This document shows positions 27,778 through 38,158 of a stretch of 64,000 bases of DNA, in pieces; within the stretch, counting starts at the first letter, position 1; each line of letters begins with the position of its first letter. Under the pieces are notes generated by a model. That model was not told the origin of the DNA. It made no database searches and worked only from the letters and a program-made list of their open reading frames with translations. This DNA comes from Clostridiaceae bacterium (GTDB lineage: Bacteria > Bacillota > Clostridia > Saccharofermentanales > DTU023). The position numbers and the translations under genes are program-made. The DNA lies in contig JAAZJH010000063.1 in the NCBI GenBank assembly GCA_012800435.1, forward strand, positions 1 to 64,000, read 5' to 3'.

Positions 27778-29879
27778 CCTACGATTCTCCCAAACTTTTT
27801 CTCGATCTCCGTTTTGCTCAGGCGGAGAATGACGGGACGACCGTGCGGACAATGGTAAGGGTTTTCTAATATTAAAAGCTGCTCTAACAGCAAATGAATT
27901 TCCTCTTTTGACAGTCGGTCATTCGCCTTAACGGCTGCTTTGCATGCCATGTTATAAAAGACAGTTGTGTCGTCGGGCAATGTTCCGGTCTGCTGGGCTG
28001 ATTCGAGCGCATCGAGTGCCTCGCGAAACGCATCACGCGCGTTTAGTCCGGCAAAGGGTCCCTTTCCTGTGTTGGGGACAGATCTTATGACAACCGATCG
28101 TTCACCAAAAGGCTCGTACTCAAAGCCGAGATCGCAAAACCACGCTTGCTCTTCTTCAAGGAGTGCGCGTTCCCCTTCAGTTATATCAACGCGGACTGGT
28201 ACGAGCAGGAGTTGTCCCGAAGGACGATTCTGCAGACTTGTTTTACGTCGTTTCAACAACTGTTCGTATAGAATACGTTCATGAGCGGCATGTTGATCAA
28301 TGATGAGAAATTCCTGATGAGCACGATCTTCAAGCAGTATGTACGTATCGAACAGGGTGCCGATTAATTGAGTGTTGCGTAACGTTTCAACACGTAGAGT
28401 ATCGACGTTCAAAGAAGATACTTTTTGATCATCAACGCCGGTTGGAGGTACATGATTTTCACCATTTCTTGTTGAGACAAAGGATCCAAGATGATTTGAG
28501 TCGCCTTCGGCACGGACGGAAACAGGCGTTTTAATAGGATCATCCGAAACACTTCTGATGTCCGTATAGGCGATCTGACGTTCTAAAAGCATGGAGTGAG
28601 TTGTGTCGTGCAAGCGTTCATCAGATTCTTTTGATGAAAGACCAAAAATGCTTTTTGTAAATGGTTTAATTGGCGGCGATAATGTTTTTGGTATATCAGG
28701 ATGGATGCCTGTTATATCTTTCGAGTGATCGTCGCGTATTCCGTCCTGAGAAAACGCTCGCGCGCCTCCAGTCGGCGAAACAATGCCTCCTCCTTGTTCA
28801 AAAGCGCTACGAAGTGCCCGATAGACGGCTTGAAAGACTTTACGATGATCCCAGAAGCGTACATCCAGCTTTTGAGGGTGAACGTTGACATCCACAAGAT
28901 TCCCGGGAAGCGTAAGATTTATAACGAGTTGTGGAAAACGACCTTTCATAAACCACGTTTTTGAAGCTTCGTCGGCGGCAGCACGCAAAGTTCCGGAGGT
29001 GATAACGCGACCGTTGACAATAAAGATCTGCTTTGAGCGGTTTCCGCGTCCTCCTTCAGGTTTCGTTACAAATCCTTCAACACGAACGGGCGAACTGTCA
29101 GGAGAGGTTACGGGAATCATCATGTCGGCAGTTTCTTTTCCGAAGACGGCGTGGATAGCCGATAGAAGATCTCCATCTCCCGGTGTGTGCAATAACTCAC
29201 GCGATTTAGGACCTCTCTCCTCTAATCGAAAAGAAACGTCCGGACGTGCAAGTGCTATATGGCCTACAACATCAGCAACAGCACCGGCCTCAGCCGAATC
29301 TCTCTTCAGAAATTTATAACGAGCAGGTGTGTTAAAGAAGAGATCACGACAAACGATCGTTGTTCCCTCACGCATTCCGCAAGGCCCGTGTTCTGTTACT
29401 CTACCACCCTCGGAGACGATTCTTGTGCCTTCTCTTGCATCGTTTGCGCGCGTGCGAAGCTCTAATCGAGAAACGGACGCTATGGATGGCAGTGCTTCAC
29501 CGCGAAACCCTAAAGTAGAAAGCGATGTCAAGTCATGAATTGTATTCAGTTTGCTCGTTGCATGACTCTCTAAGGCCATGCGGGCGTCTTCGGGAGACAT
29601 GCCGAAGCCGTCATCCGTGCAGGATAAAAAGCGAATACCGCCATGTTCAATTACGATGTGAATGATGGATGCGCCGGCGTCGAGTGCATTATCGATGAGT
29701 TCCTTTGCGACGGATGCAGGTCTTTCAATAACTTCACCGGCAGCGATGTGATTGATGGTCTGCGGATCAAGTCGACGAATTTTCGACGTGGATAATATAG
29801 ATGTTGTGTCGAATGTGTCGTCGTATTTACCGCTCTTAATACGGTGCGTTTCATTATTGTTCACACTCTGGTGATTCAT
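27774..29879 (-). CDS. mutL: DNA mismatch repair protein MutL
   Basis: HIAAGEVIERPASVAKELIDNALDAGA, TLGFRGEALPSIASVS; endonuclease motif DQHAAHERILYE. Confidence 0.97.
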   Translation of the reverse strand: MNHQSVNNNETHRIKSGKYDDTFDTTSILSTSKIRRLDPQTINHIAAGEVIERPASVAKELIDNALDAGASIIHIVIEHGGIRFLSCTDDGFGMSPEDARMALESHATSKLNTIHDLTSLSTLGFRGEALPSIASVSRLELRTRANDAREGTRIVSEGGRVTEHGPCGMREGTTIVCRDLFFNTPARYKFLKRDSAEAGAVADVVGHIALARPDVSFRLEERGPKSRELLHTPGDGDLLSAIHAVFGKETADMMIPVTSPDSSPVRVEGFVTKPEGGRGNRSKQIFIVNGRVITSGTLRAAADEASKTWFMKGRFPQLVINLTLPGNLVDVNVHPQKLDVRFWDHRKVFQAVYRALRSAFEQGGGIVSPTGGARAFSQDGIRDDHSKDITGIHPDIPKTLSPPIKPFTKSIFGLSSKESDERLHDTTHSMLLERQIAYTDIRSVSDDPIKTPVSVRAEGDSNHLGSFVSTRNGENHVPPTGVDDQKVSSLNVDTLRVETLRNTQLIGTLFDTYILLEDRAHQEFLIIDQHAAHERILYEQLLKRRKTSLQNRPSGQLLLVPVRVDITEGERALLEEEQAWFCDLGFEYEPFGERSVVIRSVPNTGKGPFAGLNARDAFREALDALESAQQTGTLPDDTTVFYNMACKAAVKANDRLSKEEIHLLLEQLLILENPYHCPHGRPVILRLSKTEIEKKFGRIVG

Positions 29880-30061
29880 CTCGAATCGCTTCCTTTCTTA
29901 TAGACGGTCTTTGTTTCATTTGAATTATATAGAATCTGTGCGGATACTGTACTACAATTCCTATCTTGATGCTTCTCGGAGATCTTTTTAAAAACGCTTA
30001 GCCTTATATATATTTATAAGATAAAGCAATATGTTAATGACGTCTCTCTTTTATATCCTTG

Positions 30062-32719
30062 TTAATTTTTTGCATCTCCTTCGCCTTGTTGGCGATCATG
30101 GCGTTCGGCAAGCGCTTTCAGATCGATAAGCATGCCGAACGCGTCTACAGGGCGAAGTATATCAACATCCGTTTCTCGAAGACGTTGTACAATGTCATTT
30201 GCTGTGCGAACTGACTGCGCTTTCGAAAATAAATCTTGCTGTCCGTCCATCTGACGTGATGTTTGGCGCACTACCTTACGGCGGTGGCGTCGGCTTTTCT
30301 CAAGTTGTTCCATAATTTCGGAGGCCCTCAAGACAACAGAATCTGGAACACCGGCTAGTCGAGCGACTTCGATACCGTAGCTGTCATCCGTTCCGCCGTC
30401 ACGGATCACATGCAGGAAGATAATTTCGCCTTTATCTTTTGCTACATCTACATGGCAGTTGAATGTACCCGGCAATTGACTGCCGAGATCAATCAATTCA
30501 TGGTAATGCGTCGCAAAAAGCGCACGTGCGCCTAAAAGCATGGGATCCGCGATGTACTCAATAACAGACCATGCGATCGAAAGTCCATCGGCTGTCCCCG
30601 TTCCTCTCCCGACTTCATCCAAGATGAGAAGGCTTCGTACCGTAGCATTATTCAAAATCGATGCAACTTCAGACATTTCAACCATGAAGGTAGATTGTCC
30701 GGCTCCGAGATCATCGGAAGCGCCGACCCTCGTCATGATGCGGTCAACAATGCCTATTTCGGCCGATTCCGCAGGCACAAAACTACCGATCTGTGCTAAT
30801 AGAACAATAAGAGCAGTTTGACGCATATAAGTCGATTTGCCGGACATATTTGGTCCGGTGAGGATCATGAGACGGCGTTCGTCCCCATCCATATTAAGAT
30901 CATTCGCGACAAAATCCTGCCCCTGTGACATCATCAGTTCAACTACAGGGTGTCGACCTTTCTTGATATTAAGACGACGATCAGAAGTAAGCGTTGGGCG
31001 ACAATAACGCTGACGTTCAGCCGTCTCCGCTAAAGAGAGCAGGACATCTAGCATAGCGAGCGCGCGTGCGGTCGACTGAAGTGGCGCCAGCGATGACGTT
31101 ACAGTCGAACGGATGTCTGAAAATAGCTCGTACTCTAAGGACTTGCGTCGTTGTTCGGCTCCGACTATTTTCGATTCGAGTTCTTTGAGTTCCGGTGTGG
31201 CAAAACGCTCAGAATTGGCGAGTGTCTGCAAACGCTGAAAATGATCCGGTGTTTTTGAAAGTTGACTTTTTGTGATATCAAAATAATAGCCGAAAACACG
31301 GTTATAGCCGATTTTCAGATTCCTGATGCCGGTGGTCTCGCGCTCTTTTGCTTCAAGCGATAGAATATAATCTTTGCCGTGCAGCGAGACATCCAGAAGC
31401 TCATCGACATGAGCATTGAAGCCTCGTCGAATGATTCCGCCATCAGTAATGAGAACCGGCGGGTCGTCAACGATAGCAGATTCCAAAAGATCACACAGCT
31501 CAGGCAGGGTAAAAATCTCTTCGCTTAAGCGGGCAATCCCGGGCTCTTCTTCCCGATCAAGAAGTTCTTTGATGTTCGGAAGCCTCCGAAGCGCCGTACG
31601 CAGTGCCGAAAGATCACGCGGATTCACTTGTCCTGACGCAATCCTAGCGGAGAGACGTTCAATGTCGTATAAACCGGTCAACGCTTCTTGCAGAGAGGAG
31701 CGCAGGCGATAGTCGTCATGAAAAGCAGCCACAGAAGACTGCCGCTTCTCAATTTTATCGCGATCGATAAGAGGCTGCTCAATCCAAGCGCGTAATAACC
31801 GACTTCCCATTGATGTTTTTGTTCGATCAATCGCCCATAAGAGGCTTCCCCTTCTCTTGCGGTCGCGAATCGTCTCTACAAGCTCTAAATTTAAACGCGT
31901 CGCGCGATCAAGGAGCATGTAGTCACGCACGGTAAAGGGCTGAATTTCACCAATTTGGTCAGGTGATGTCATTTGTGTTGATTCAAGGTAATAGAGTAGT
32001 GCTGTTGACGCGCGCGGCCAAAGCAATTCAGAGGCAGTAAATTTGAGACCTCGCCGTTCAGCGTCACGGATATCAAAGATATCGTTTGGAAGTACCGTAC
32101 TCGTGATCTGCAATCGCTCAATATGCTCTTTGAAGCGCTTGTTTTTTGAAAAAATTTCATTGACGACAAATTCAACCGGTTTCAAGCGCGAAAGTTCATC
32201 AAAAAGTTGATCCTCAGCTTCAGCTGAAAGAAGCTCTGATGTTTCAAAGCGGCCCGAAGAAAGATCACATGCCGCAAATCCGAACGCTCGACTCATCTGG
32301 AAAACAGAACAGATGTACTGGTAGGCACGGGATTCAACGCCTTCCGGATCGGTCTGTGTTCCGGGAGTGATGACGCGAACGACTTGACGATCTACAAGAC
32401 CCTTAGCTAAGGCGGGATCTTCAACTTGATCACAGACAGCGACTTTATAGCCGCGAGATAGAAGTCTCTTAATGTATTGGTCAGCCGCATGATGCGGAAC
32501 GCCGCACATTGGCGCTCTTTCCGAAAGACCGCAATCTCGACCTGTCAGCGCAATTTCCAGCTCTCGTGATGCCGTCAGCGCGTCGTCAAAGAACAATTCA
32601 AAGAAATCGCCCAACCTGAAAAAGATAAGGCAGTCCGGATGCTGTGCCTTAATCTCAAAGTGCTGTCTCATCATAGGCGTGAGCGCATGGACATCTACTT
32701 CGTCAAAAGTCAAGGACAT
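30062..32719 (-). CDS. mutS: DNA mismatch repair protein MutS
   Basis: TPMMRQHFEIKAQHPDCLIFFRLGDFFELF; LTGPNMSGKSTYMRQ; LDEVGRGTGTADGLSIAW. Confidence 0.98.
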   Translation of the reverse strand: MSLTFDEVDVHALTPMMRQHFEIKAQHPDCLIFFRLGDFFELFFDDALTASRELEIALTGRDCGLSERAPMCGVPHHAADQYIKRLLSRGYKVAVCDQVEDPALAKGLVDRQVVRVITPGTQTDPEGVESRAYQYICSVFQMSRAFGFAACDLSSGRFETSELLSAEAEDQLFDELSRLKPVEFVVNEIFSKNKRFKEHIERLQITSTVLPNDIFDIRDAERRGLKFTASELLWPRASTALLYYLESTQMTSPDQIGEIQPFTVRDYMLLDRATRLNLELVETIRDRKRRGSLLWAIDRTKTSMGSRLLRAWIEQPLIDRDKIEKRQSSVAAFHDDYRLRSSLQEALTGLYDIERLSARIASGQVNPRDLSALRTALRRLPNIKELLDREEEPGIARLSEEIFTLPELCDLLESAIVDDPPVLITDGGIIRRGFNAHVDELLDVSLHGKDYILSLEAKERETTGIRNLKIGYNRVFGYYFDITKSQLSKTPDHFQRLQTLANSERFATPELKELESKIVGAEQRRKSLEYELFSDIRSTVTSSLAPLQSTARALAMLDVLLSLAETAERQRYCRPTLTSDRRLNIKKGRHPVVELMMSQGQDFVANDLNMDGDERRLMILTGPNMSGKSTYMRQTALIVLLAQIGSFVPAESAEIGIVDRIMTRVGASDDLGAGQSTFMVEMSEVASILNNATVRSLLILDEVGRGTGTADGLSIAWSVIEYIADPMLLGARALFATHYHELIDLGSQLPGTFNCHVDVAKDKGEIIFLHVIRDGGTDDSYGIEVARLAGVPDSVVLRASEIMEQLEKSRRHRRKVVRQTSRQMDGQQDLFSKAQSVRTANDIVQRLRETDVDILRPVDAFGMLIDLKALAERHDRQQGEGDAKN

Positions 32720-34287
32720 CGTGTCTGCAAACTCCTTTCCAAGATCGATGTGACGGTACCCTCAAGGGAATATATTTTAGCATGATCGATGCGAACAAGG
32801 ACGATATCACCTGCTTGTAGCAAGTTGTTACCTGATAAAGACATCCTATCAGGTGCTGTAAAGTTGACTAAGCGGTGATCACGCGTGCGTCCTGAAAAGA
32901 TGTCAGGTGAACGTTTGCTTGATCCGTCGACCAAAACAGCGACCTCTCTTCCTTCAAGTTTAACGTTGGAATCATAGCTTAGTCTGTTTTGAAGGGCTGT
33001 AAGGCGTTCAAAACGATCGCGAATCGTGGCCTCATGGTTTGTATTGTTATCCTCTTCCCTATTGCTGCTAACAGAATCAAACCAACGTGCTGCCGGTGTG
33101 CCTTCACGTGGACTGTAAATGAATGTGAATGCCGCATCGAAGCGTGCCTCTTCCATCACGCGTAGTGTCGCTCTAAAATCATCTTCCGTTTCTCCGGGAA
33201 AACCGACAATCAGATCGGTTGAAATGGTGATATCAGGTCGTGTTTCGCGTAATTTTTTTACTAGTGAAAGATAGTGCGCCGCATCGTAGCGACGGTTCAT
33301 TTTCTTTAATATGTGATCACTTCCAGACTGAAGCGGAAGATGAATATGCGGTTCAATAACCGGTATACGACCGATTACGTTAATCAGCTCATCAGAAAGA
33401 TCGCAAGGATGGGAGGTCATATAGCGTAAAACAAAGAGTCTATCAATCAAAGCTATTTCAGAAAGAAGTTCGCTAAACGTCGGATATAGTGCGGGATCTT
33501 CACCTCTCTTACGTTCTTCTACACCATAGGAATTGACGTTTTGGCCCAAGAGCATGACATCGCGCGCTCCTTCCGAGACGGCCTGTTTTACCTCGCGAAC
33601 GACATCAGCGGCAATACGACTTTTCTCCCTTCCTCGTGTGTAAGGAACGATGCAGTACGTACAAAAGTTATTACAGCCGGTCATAATGGTAATTAGAGCG
33701 CGTTGCCGGTTCTGACGTTTAACCGGAAGTTCGCCCGATGTGATGCTGTCAGACGGTAATGATATGGAGGTAAGATCTAGCGGTTTTCCCGCGTTACGTT
33801 TTTCGGTCATTCGCGCATTTATGACGGATTCAAGCGCTTGGGGAATATGCGTCATAGCTCCGGCACCTAATATAAAATCGACATAAGGAAAAGTCGTTTT
33901 TATGGTGTTGACGTGAATATCCTGTTCCATCATGCAGCCAAATACACCAATGATGGGATAGCCTTCCTTTTTTAAAGGCTTCATATTCCCGACATGCCCA
34001 TAGAAACGATCGTCAGCGTTGGCGCGGACGCTGCAAGTATTGAATAACACCACGTCTGACTTTTCAGCCGAAATGCCCTCATGAAATCCGAGCAAAGAGA
34101 GAATGCCGGCTGCGATCTCGCTGTCATGGTCATTTTGTTGACACCCGAAAGTCTTGATGAAGAATGTCAATGGGCGACCAAAATACGCGGACATCTCCGA
34201 TACCCAGTTGCGGACACTTTCACTGACATCGTCCTTACCGGGTTCGTTAGCGCCTTGTGTAAACAATGTCTTATCGCAAGACGTCAT
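32710..34287 (-). CDS. miaB: tRNA-2-methylthio-N6-dimethylallyladenosine synthase MiaB
   Basis: FIKTFGCQQNDHDSE; radical SAM MTGCNNFCTYCIVPYTRGREKSR; TRAM-like C-terminus. Confidence 0.95.
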   Translation of the reverse strand: MTSCDKTLFTQGANEPGKDDVSESVRNWVSEMSAYFGRPLTFFIKTFGCQQNDHDSEIAAGILSLLGFHEGISAEKSDVVLFNTCSVRANADDRFYGHVGNMKPLKKEGYPIIGVFGCMMEQDIHVNTIKTTFPYVDFILGAGAMTHIPQALESVINARMTEKRNAGKPLDLTSISLPSDSITSGELPVKRQNRQRALITIMTGCNNFCTYCIVPYTRGREKSRIAADVVREVKQAVSEGARDVMLLGQNVNSYGVEERKRGEDPALYPTFSELLSEIALIDRLFVLRYMTSHPCDLSDELINVIGRIPVIEPHIHLPLQSGSDHILKKMNRRYDAAHYLSLVKKLRETRPDITISTDLIVGFPGETEDDFRATLRVMEEARFDAAFTFIYSPREGTPAARWFDSVSSNREEDNNTNHEATIRDRFERLTALQNRLSYDSNVKLEGREVAVLVDGSSKRSPDIFSGRTRDHRLVNFTAPDRMSLSGNNLLQAGDIVLVRIDHAKIYSLEGTVTSILERSLQTRCP

Positions 34288-34997
34288 ACCTGACCCTTAC
34301 GTCGTTTCGATTCGACTCTCGATGTTTTTGATCGGGATGATAGACGCGCTGAACGTGTTAATTTTTTGTTTCGTTTCTTTTTTCTGGAATGCGGAATGAA
34401 AACCAATTTAACGGCAATTTCAGGGCGAGATGCAAATGCTTTCAAATTGCCTATTTCAGTTAAATCTGAAAAAACAGCCATTTCTGAATAAACAAGGTCA
34501 TTTAAAGGCTTTTGGAAGATGATCGACAACATAAGGTTTTTTCGAGCGCCGGGATTGCGGGCTAGCCACGCGCGCACTGCAGAAAAATGAGGAATACTCT
34601 CTATTTTCAGCAACTCGCCTAACTCAACATCGTTGAGACGATCAACCGTTTCTCCATAGAATAGACCGATTCTTCGAATATCGTCGAGGTGAATTATGCG
34701 TTCGGTGGCTCCATCGTCTAAAATTAACGCATCTTGGCGAGTGATAAAAAGACGGCAATGCATTCCGATTAGGCTGGAAAGTCCGGTAATCACCAAAAGC
34801 TCACCGCCCCATTTTGCTTTTCGGGCACGCGTTTCTTTTCTGATGCTTCGACGTATCTGTGCATAAAACACGACTCTCCAAAGCAACGCGGCAAGTGCAG
34901 TCGCAGCCAAAATAAAGCCGGGCACTAAAGGCAGCGTACCTTGCCAGACCAGAACGACCGTAGCAAGAAAAAGCGTGATGAGTGCGGCGCCTAACAT
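34284..34997 (-). CDS. Hypothetical membrane protein
   Basis: Two N-terminal TM segments, soluble domain, highly basic C-terminal tail; ATGA overlap with miaB. Confidence 0.7.
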   Translation of the reverse strand: MLGAALITLFLATVVLVWQGTLPLVPGFILAATALAALLWRVVFYAQIRRSIRKETRARKAKWGGELLVITGLSSLIGMHCRLFITRQDALILDDGATERIIHLDDIRRIGLFYGETVDRLNDVELGELLKIESIPHFSAVRAWLARNPGARKNLMLSIIFQKPLNDLVYSEMAVFSDLTEIGNLKAFASRPEIAVKLVFIPHSRKKKRNKKLTRSARLSSRSKTSRVESKRRKGQV

Positions 34998-35000
34998 TTA

Positions 35001-35351
35001 TTATGGTAACTCCCGTGAGAGCGATTTACCGCCGATCAGATGAAAGTGTACATGCGGTACTGTCTGACCGCCTTCTTCTTTGCAATTATTGACGAGACGA
35101 AATCCGCGGTTCTCAAGACCTGCAGATCGTACGATATCTGGTAGCACTTTCGTTATATCGTTGAGTACTGTACGTCCCTCTTCAGACTCCACCATCTCGA
35201 CAAGATGGCTGAAATGTTTTTTTGGCACAATCAAAACATGCACCGGCGCGATGGGGTGGATATCTTTAAAGACAATCAATACATCATTTTCATAGATAAT
35301 ATCCGATTTTACTTCACCGCTGACAATTCTACAAAATAGACAAGACTTCAT
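35001..35351 (-). CDS. hinT: HIT-family (HinT-like) protein
   Basis: CLFCRIVSGEVKSDIIYENDVLIVFKDIHPIAPVHVLIVPKKH; GGQTVPHVHFHLIGG (HxHxH). Confidence 0.94.
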   Translation of the reverse strand: MKSCLFCRIVSGEVKSDIIYENDVLIVFKDIHPIAPVHVLIVPKKHFSHLVEMVESEEGRTVLNDITKVLPDIVRSAGLENRGFRLVNNCKEEGGQTVPHVHFHLIGGKSLSRELP

Positions 35352-35377
35352 AAGCGTTCTTTCCTCCTTATATAAGC

Positions 35378-38032
35378 CTACGATGAATGATGGCGAATAA
35401 ATTCTCGCAATGTGTTCATCGCTTCATCAACGCGAGATACATCGCGACCGCCTGCCTGTGCCATATCAGGACGTCCGCCTCCTCCGCCACCCGTTCGCTG
35501 CGCCGCTAAACGCACAAGATCACCGGCTTTAAGCCCGGTTTTTACGGTCTCCTTGCCAGCCATCACAAGCCATAAAACTTTATCAGAAGATGTGCTCGCC
35601 AGCACCACGACTGCTGTATCGCCAAGGCGGTCGCGAAGTCGATCACCTGCATCGCGAAGCGCCGGCGCGTCGGCATCAGGTAAAACGGCGAAGATACAGT
35701 GGTAAATTCCGATGATTTCTTCTTCTGAAGTCAATTGACTGACCGCGGCAGACAGCTTCTCGCGTGTCATGAGATTCACTTGTTCTTCCAGCTCTGCCGT
35801 CTTGTACTGAAGTGTTGTGATCTTATCAAGAAGATCATTTGATGTCGTATTCAACTTTTCCGAAATTGTCTTCAGAAGTGCTGCTCCGTCACGCGCGACA
35901 TCGATTGCGCGCTCCCCTGTTACCGCTTCAATACGGCGTACGCCGGCAGCGATGCCGGATTCCGAGAGGATCGTAAAAAGGAGCACATTTGAGGTCGCTT
36001 TCAAGTGTGTTCCGCCACAAAGTTCCCGTGAAAAAGTGCCGCACGAAATGACGCGAACTTCGTCGCCATATTTCTCACCAAAGAGTGCCGTAACACCGAG
36101 TTTCTTTGCCTGATGAAGCGGCATAATATCCGATGTTACCGGAAGATCATCGATAATGGCACGATTGACAAGATGCTCAATGTCATCGAGCTGGGTATCG
36201 GTCAGCGGGCCATCATGTAAAAAGTCAAATCGGAGTCGATCCGGAGATACATAAGATCCGCGCTGTGTCGCCTCTTCACCGAGTACCTGTTGAAGTGACC
36301 TATGAAGCAAATGAGTCGCCGTGTGGTTACGAGCTGTTGAAAGACGTTGCTTCTCGTTACAAGAAATCTCTGCTGATAAATTGGCTTGAAAGACACCGGA
36401 GATTACGCGTACATGGTGCATGACATGCCCATCGCCTGATTTTTCTGTTCGAAGGACATCTGCGTGCGCATTGCCTTGAACGATGGTGCCCGTATCCCCT
36501 GTTTGGCCGCCGCCCTCTGCATATAGGGGCGTCTTGTCGAAAATAAAAATATATTCGCCGTCTTCATAGGCTTCCCGAAGAAGATCAAACGCGTGTTCTT
36601 CTTCAGACCACTGAAGGATGGCGCTCAACCGCCCTGTATCCGTGAGTGTGTCGTACCCAGTAAAGACTGTTACTGGCATATTGCGCACCTCAGACGGAAG
36701 AGCTGTTTTCCCCCATCCGGCAGCCGATTTTTCAAGAAAATCGTGACGCGCACGCATCTGTTGGCGGCGCATAGCCTCCCTAAAATTGTCATGATCGATA
36801 TTCATGCCGTATTCAGAAGCGATCTCTGTTGTGAGTTCTATCGGGAAACCAAATGTGTCATGAAGCAGAAAGGCTGTTTTTCCCGGAAGTACATTTGATC
36901 CTTGGCTGCGCTGATCGTCACATGCTTTCTGAAGCTGTTCGAGACCGGCCGTGAGCGTGCGGTCAAACCGCATTTCTTCCGTGTTAAGCACTTTAATGAT
37001 CTTATCCGAGTCAGCAAGTTCCTGATAATGTTCACAAGATTCAAGAATAGCCGCGCGCATGATCGGCTCAAGGAAAGGACGATCTAATCCAAGGAGGCGG
37101 CCTTGTCTCGAAGCGCGCCTGATGAGACGTCGTAGAACGTAGCCGCGTCCTTCATTACTCGGGCGAATGCCATCGCCAATCATCATCATAGCGGAGCGGA
37201 CATGATCAGTAATGACTCGAAGTGCAATGTTACCTCGTTCCGTAGCACCGTAAACAGTGCCTGTCGTTTGGGAAGCAGCGTCAAGGATAGAACGGATTGT
37301 GTCCACCTCAAATAGATTGTCAACTCTCTGCACAATCGTAGCGATGCGTTCAAGACCGGCACCGGTATCGATGTTTTTTGACTTAAGGGGCTTGTAAGTG
37401 CCGTCCTCTTGTTTATCAAATTGTGTGAATACGAGGTTCCAATACTCGACAAAACGATCACACTCACATCCCGGAGCACAGTGCGGCTGATGGCAGCCAT
37501 ACGCCTCACCCCGATCATAAAACATCTCAGAACAGGGACCGCAAGGACCTAACCCAAGCTCCCAGAAATTCGATTTGTCAAATTTGGAAATACGTTCTTT
37601 AGGCACACCTATCTTGAGCCAAATTTTCTCAGCCTCATCGTCCTCTATGTGAACCGTGACGTATATGCGTTCCGGCTCAAACCCCAGCACTTCTGTTGAA
37701 AACTCCCATCCCCATGCAATGGCTTCCTCTTTGAAGTAATCGCCAAAGGAAAAGTTTCCGAGCATTTCAAAGAAAGTGCCATGTCGTGCCGTTTTACCGA
37801 CACGTTCGATGTCGGGTGTTCGAATGCATTTTTGCGCTGTTGCTATGCGTCGGCAAGGCGGTATTTCCGCACCTGTAAACGCAGGCTTCAAAGGTGCCAT
37901 GCCGGCATTAATCAAAAGGATCGACGGGTCATTTTCCGGGATTAGAGAAAAGCTGGGTAAAATGAGGTGTCCTTGCTTTTCAAAAAAGGAGAGAAAAGCA
38001 CTCCTTATCGTATTAAGACTTTTGTCTATCAC
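35378..38032 (-). CDS. alaS: Alanyl-tRNA synthetase
   Basis: IRSAFLSFFEKQGHLILPSFSLIPENDPSILLINAGMAPLKPAFTG; ARNHTATHLLHRSLQ; GGTHLKATSNV; GGGGGGRPDMAQAGG. GTG 38032 with GGAGG preferred over 38044. Confidence 0.97.
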   Translation of the reverse strand: MIDKSLNTIRSAFLSFFEKQGHLILPSFSLIPENDPSILLINAGMAPLKPAFTGAEIPPCRRIATAQKCIRTPDIERVGKTARHGTFFEMLGNFSFGDYFKEEAIAWGWEFSTEVLGFEPERIYVTVHIEDDEAEKIWLKIGVPKERISKFDKSNFWELGLGPCGPCSEMFYDRGEAYGCHQPHCAPGCECDRFVEYWNLVFTQFDKQEDGTYKPLKSKNIDTGAGLERIATIVQRVDNLFEVDTIRSILDAASQTTGTVYGATERGNIALRVITDHVRSAMMMIGDGIRPSNEGRGYVLRRLIRRASRQGRLLGLDRPFLEPIMRAAILESCEHYQELADSDKIIKVLNTEEMRFDRTLTAGLEQLQKACDDQRSQGSNVLPGKTAFLLHDTFGFPIELTTEIASEYGMNIDHDNFREAMRRQQMRARHDFLEKSAAGWGKTALPSEVRNMPVTVFTGYDTLTDTGRLSAILQWSEEEHAFDLLREAYEDGEYIFIFDKTPLYAEGGGQTGDTGTIVQGNAHADVLRTEKSGDGHVMHHVRVISGVFQANLSAEISCNEKQRLSTARNHTATHLLHRSLQQVLGEEATQRGSYVSPDRLRFDFLHDGPLTDTQLDDIEHLVNRAIIDDLPVTSDIMPLHQAKKLGVTALFGEKYGDEVRVISCGTFSRELCGGTHLKATSNVLLFTILSESGIAAGVRRIEAVTGERAIDVARDGAALLKTISEKLNTTSNDLLDKITTLQYKTAELEEQVNLMTREKLSAAVSQLTSEEEIIGIYHCIFAVLPDADAPALRDAGDRLRDRLGDTAVVVLASTSSDKVLWLVMAGKETVKTGLKAGDLVRLAAQRTGGGGGGRPDMAQAGGRDVSRVDEAMNTLREFIRHHSS

Positions 38033-38158
38033 ATGTTCCTCCAAAAGCGGTTAGTTGGGACGTTGTAACTTGTAAAACCGCCACCCGGGGTATTGAAGAT
38101 AACAGAACCCGGTACAGCGGCCGGGTCCTGTGGTAAGCGTTCAAGTTAGGCCGTCTTT

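Noticed and set aside
38033-38158. T-box riboswitch upstream of alaS
   Set aside because: On the - strand GGGTGGCGG...CGTCCC is reminiscent of a T-box, but the 126-nt gap is too short for a complete leader, the canonical GGGTGGnACCGCG is absent, and the ACCCGG/CCGGGT hairpin reads as the terminator of the upstream gene.
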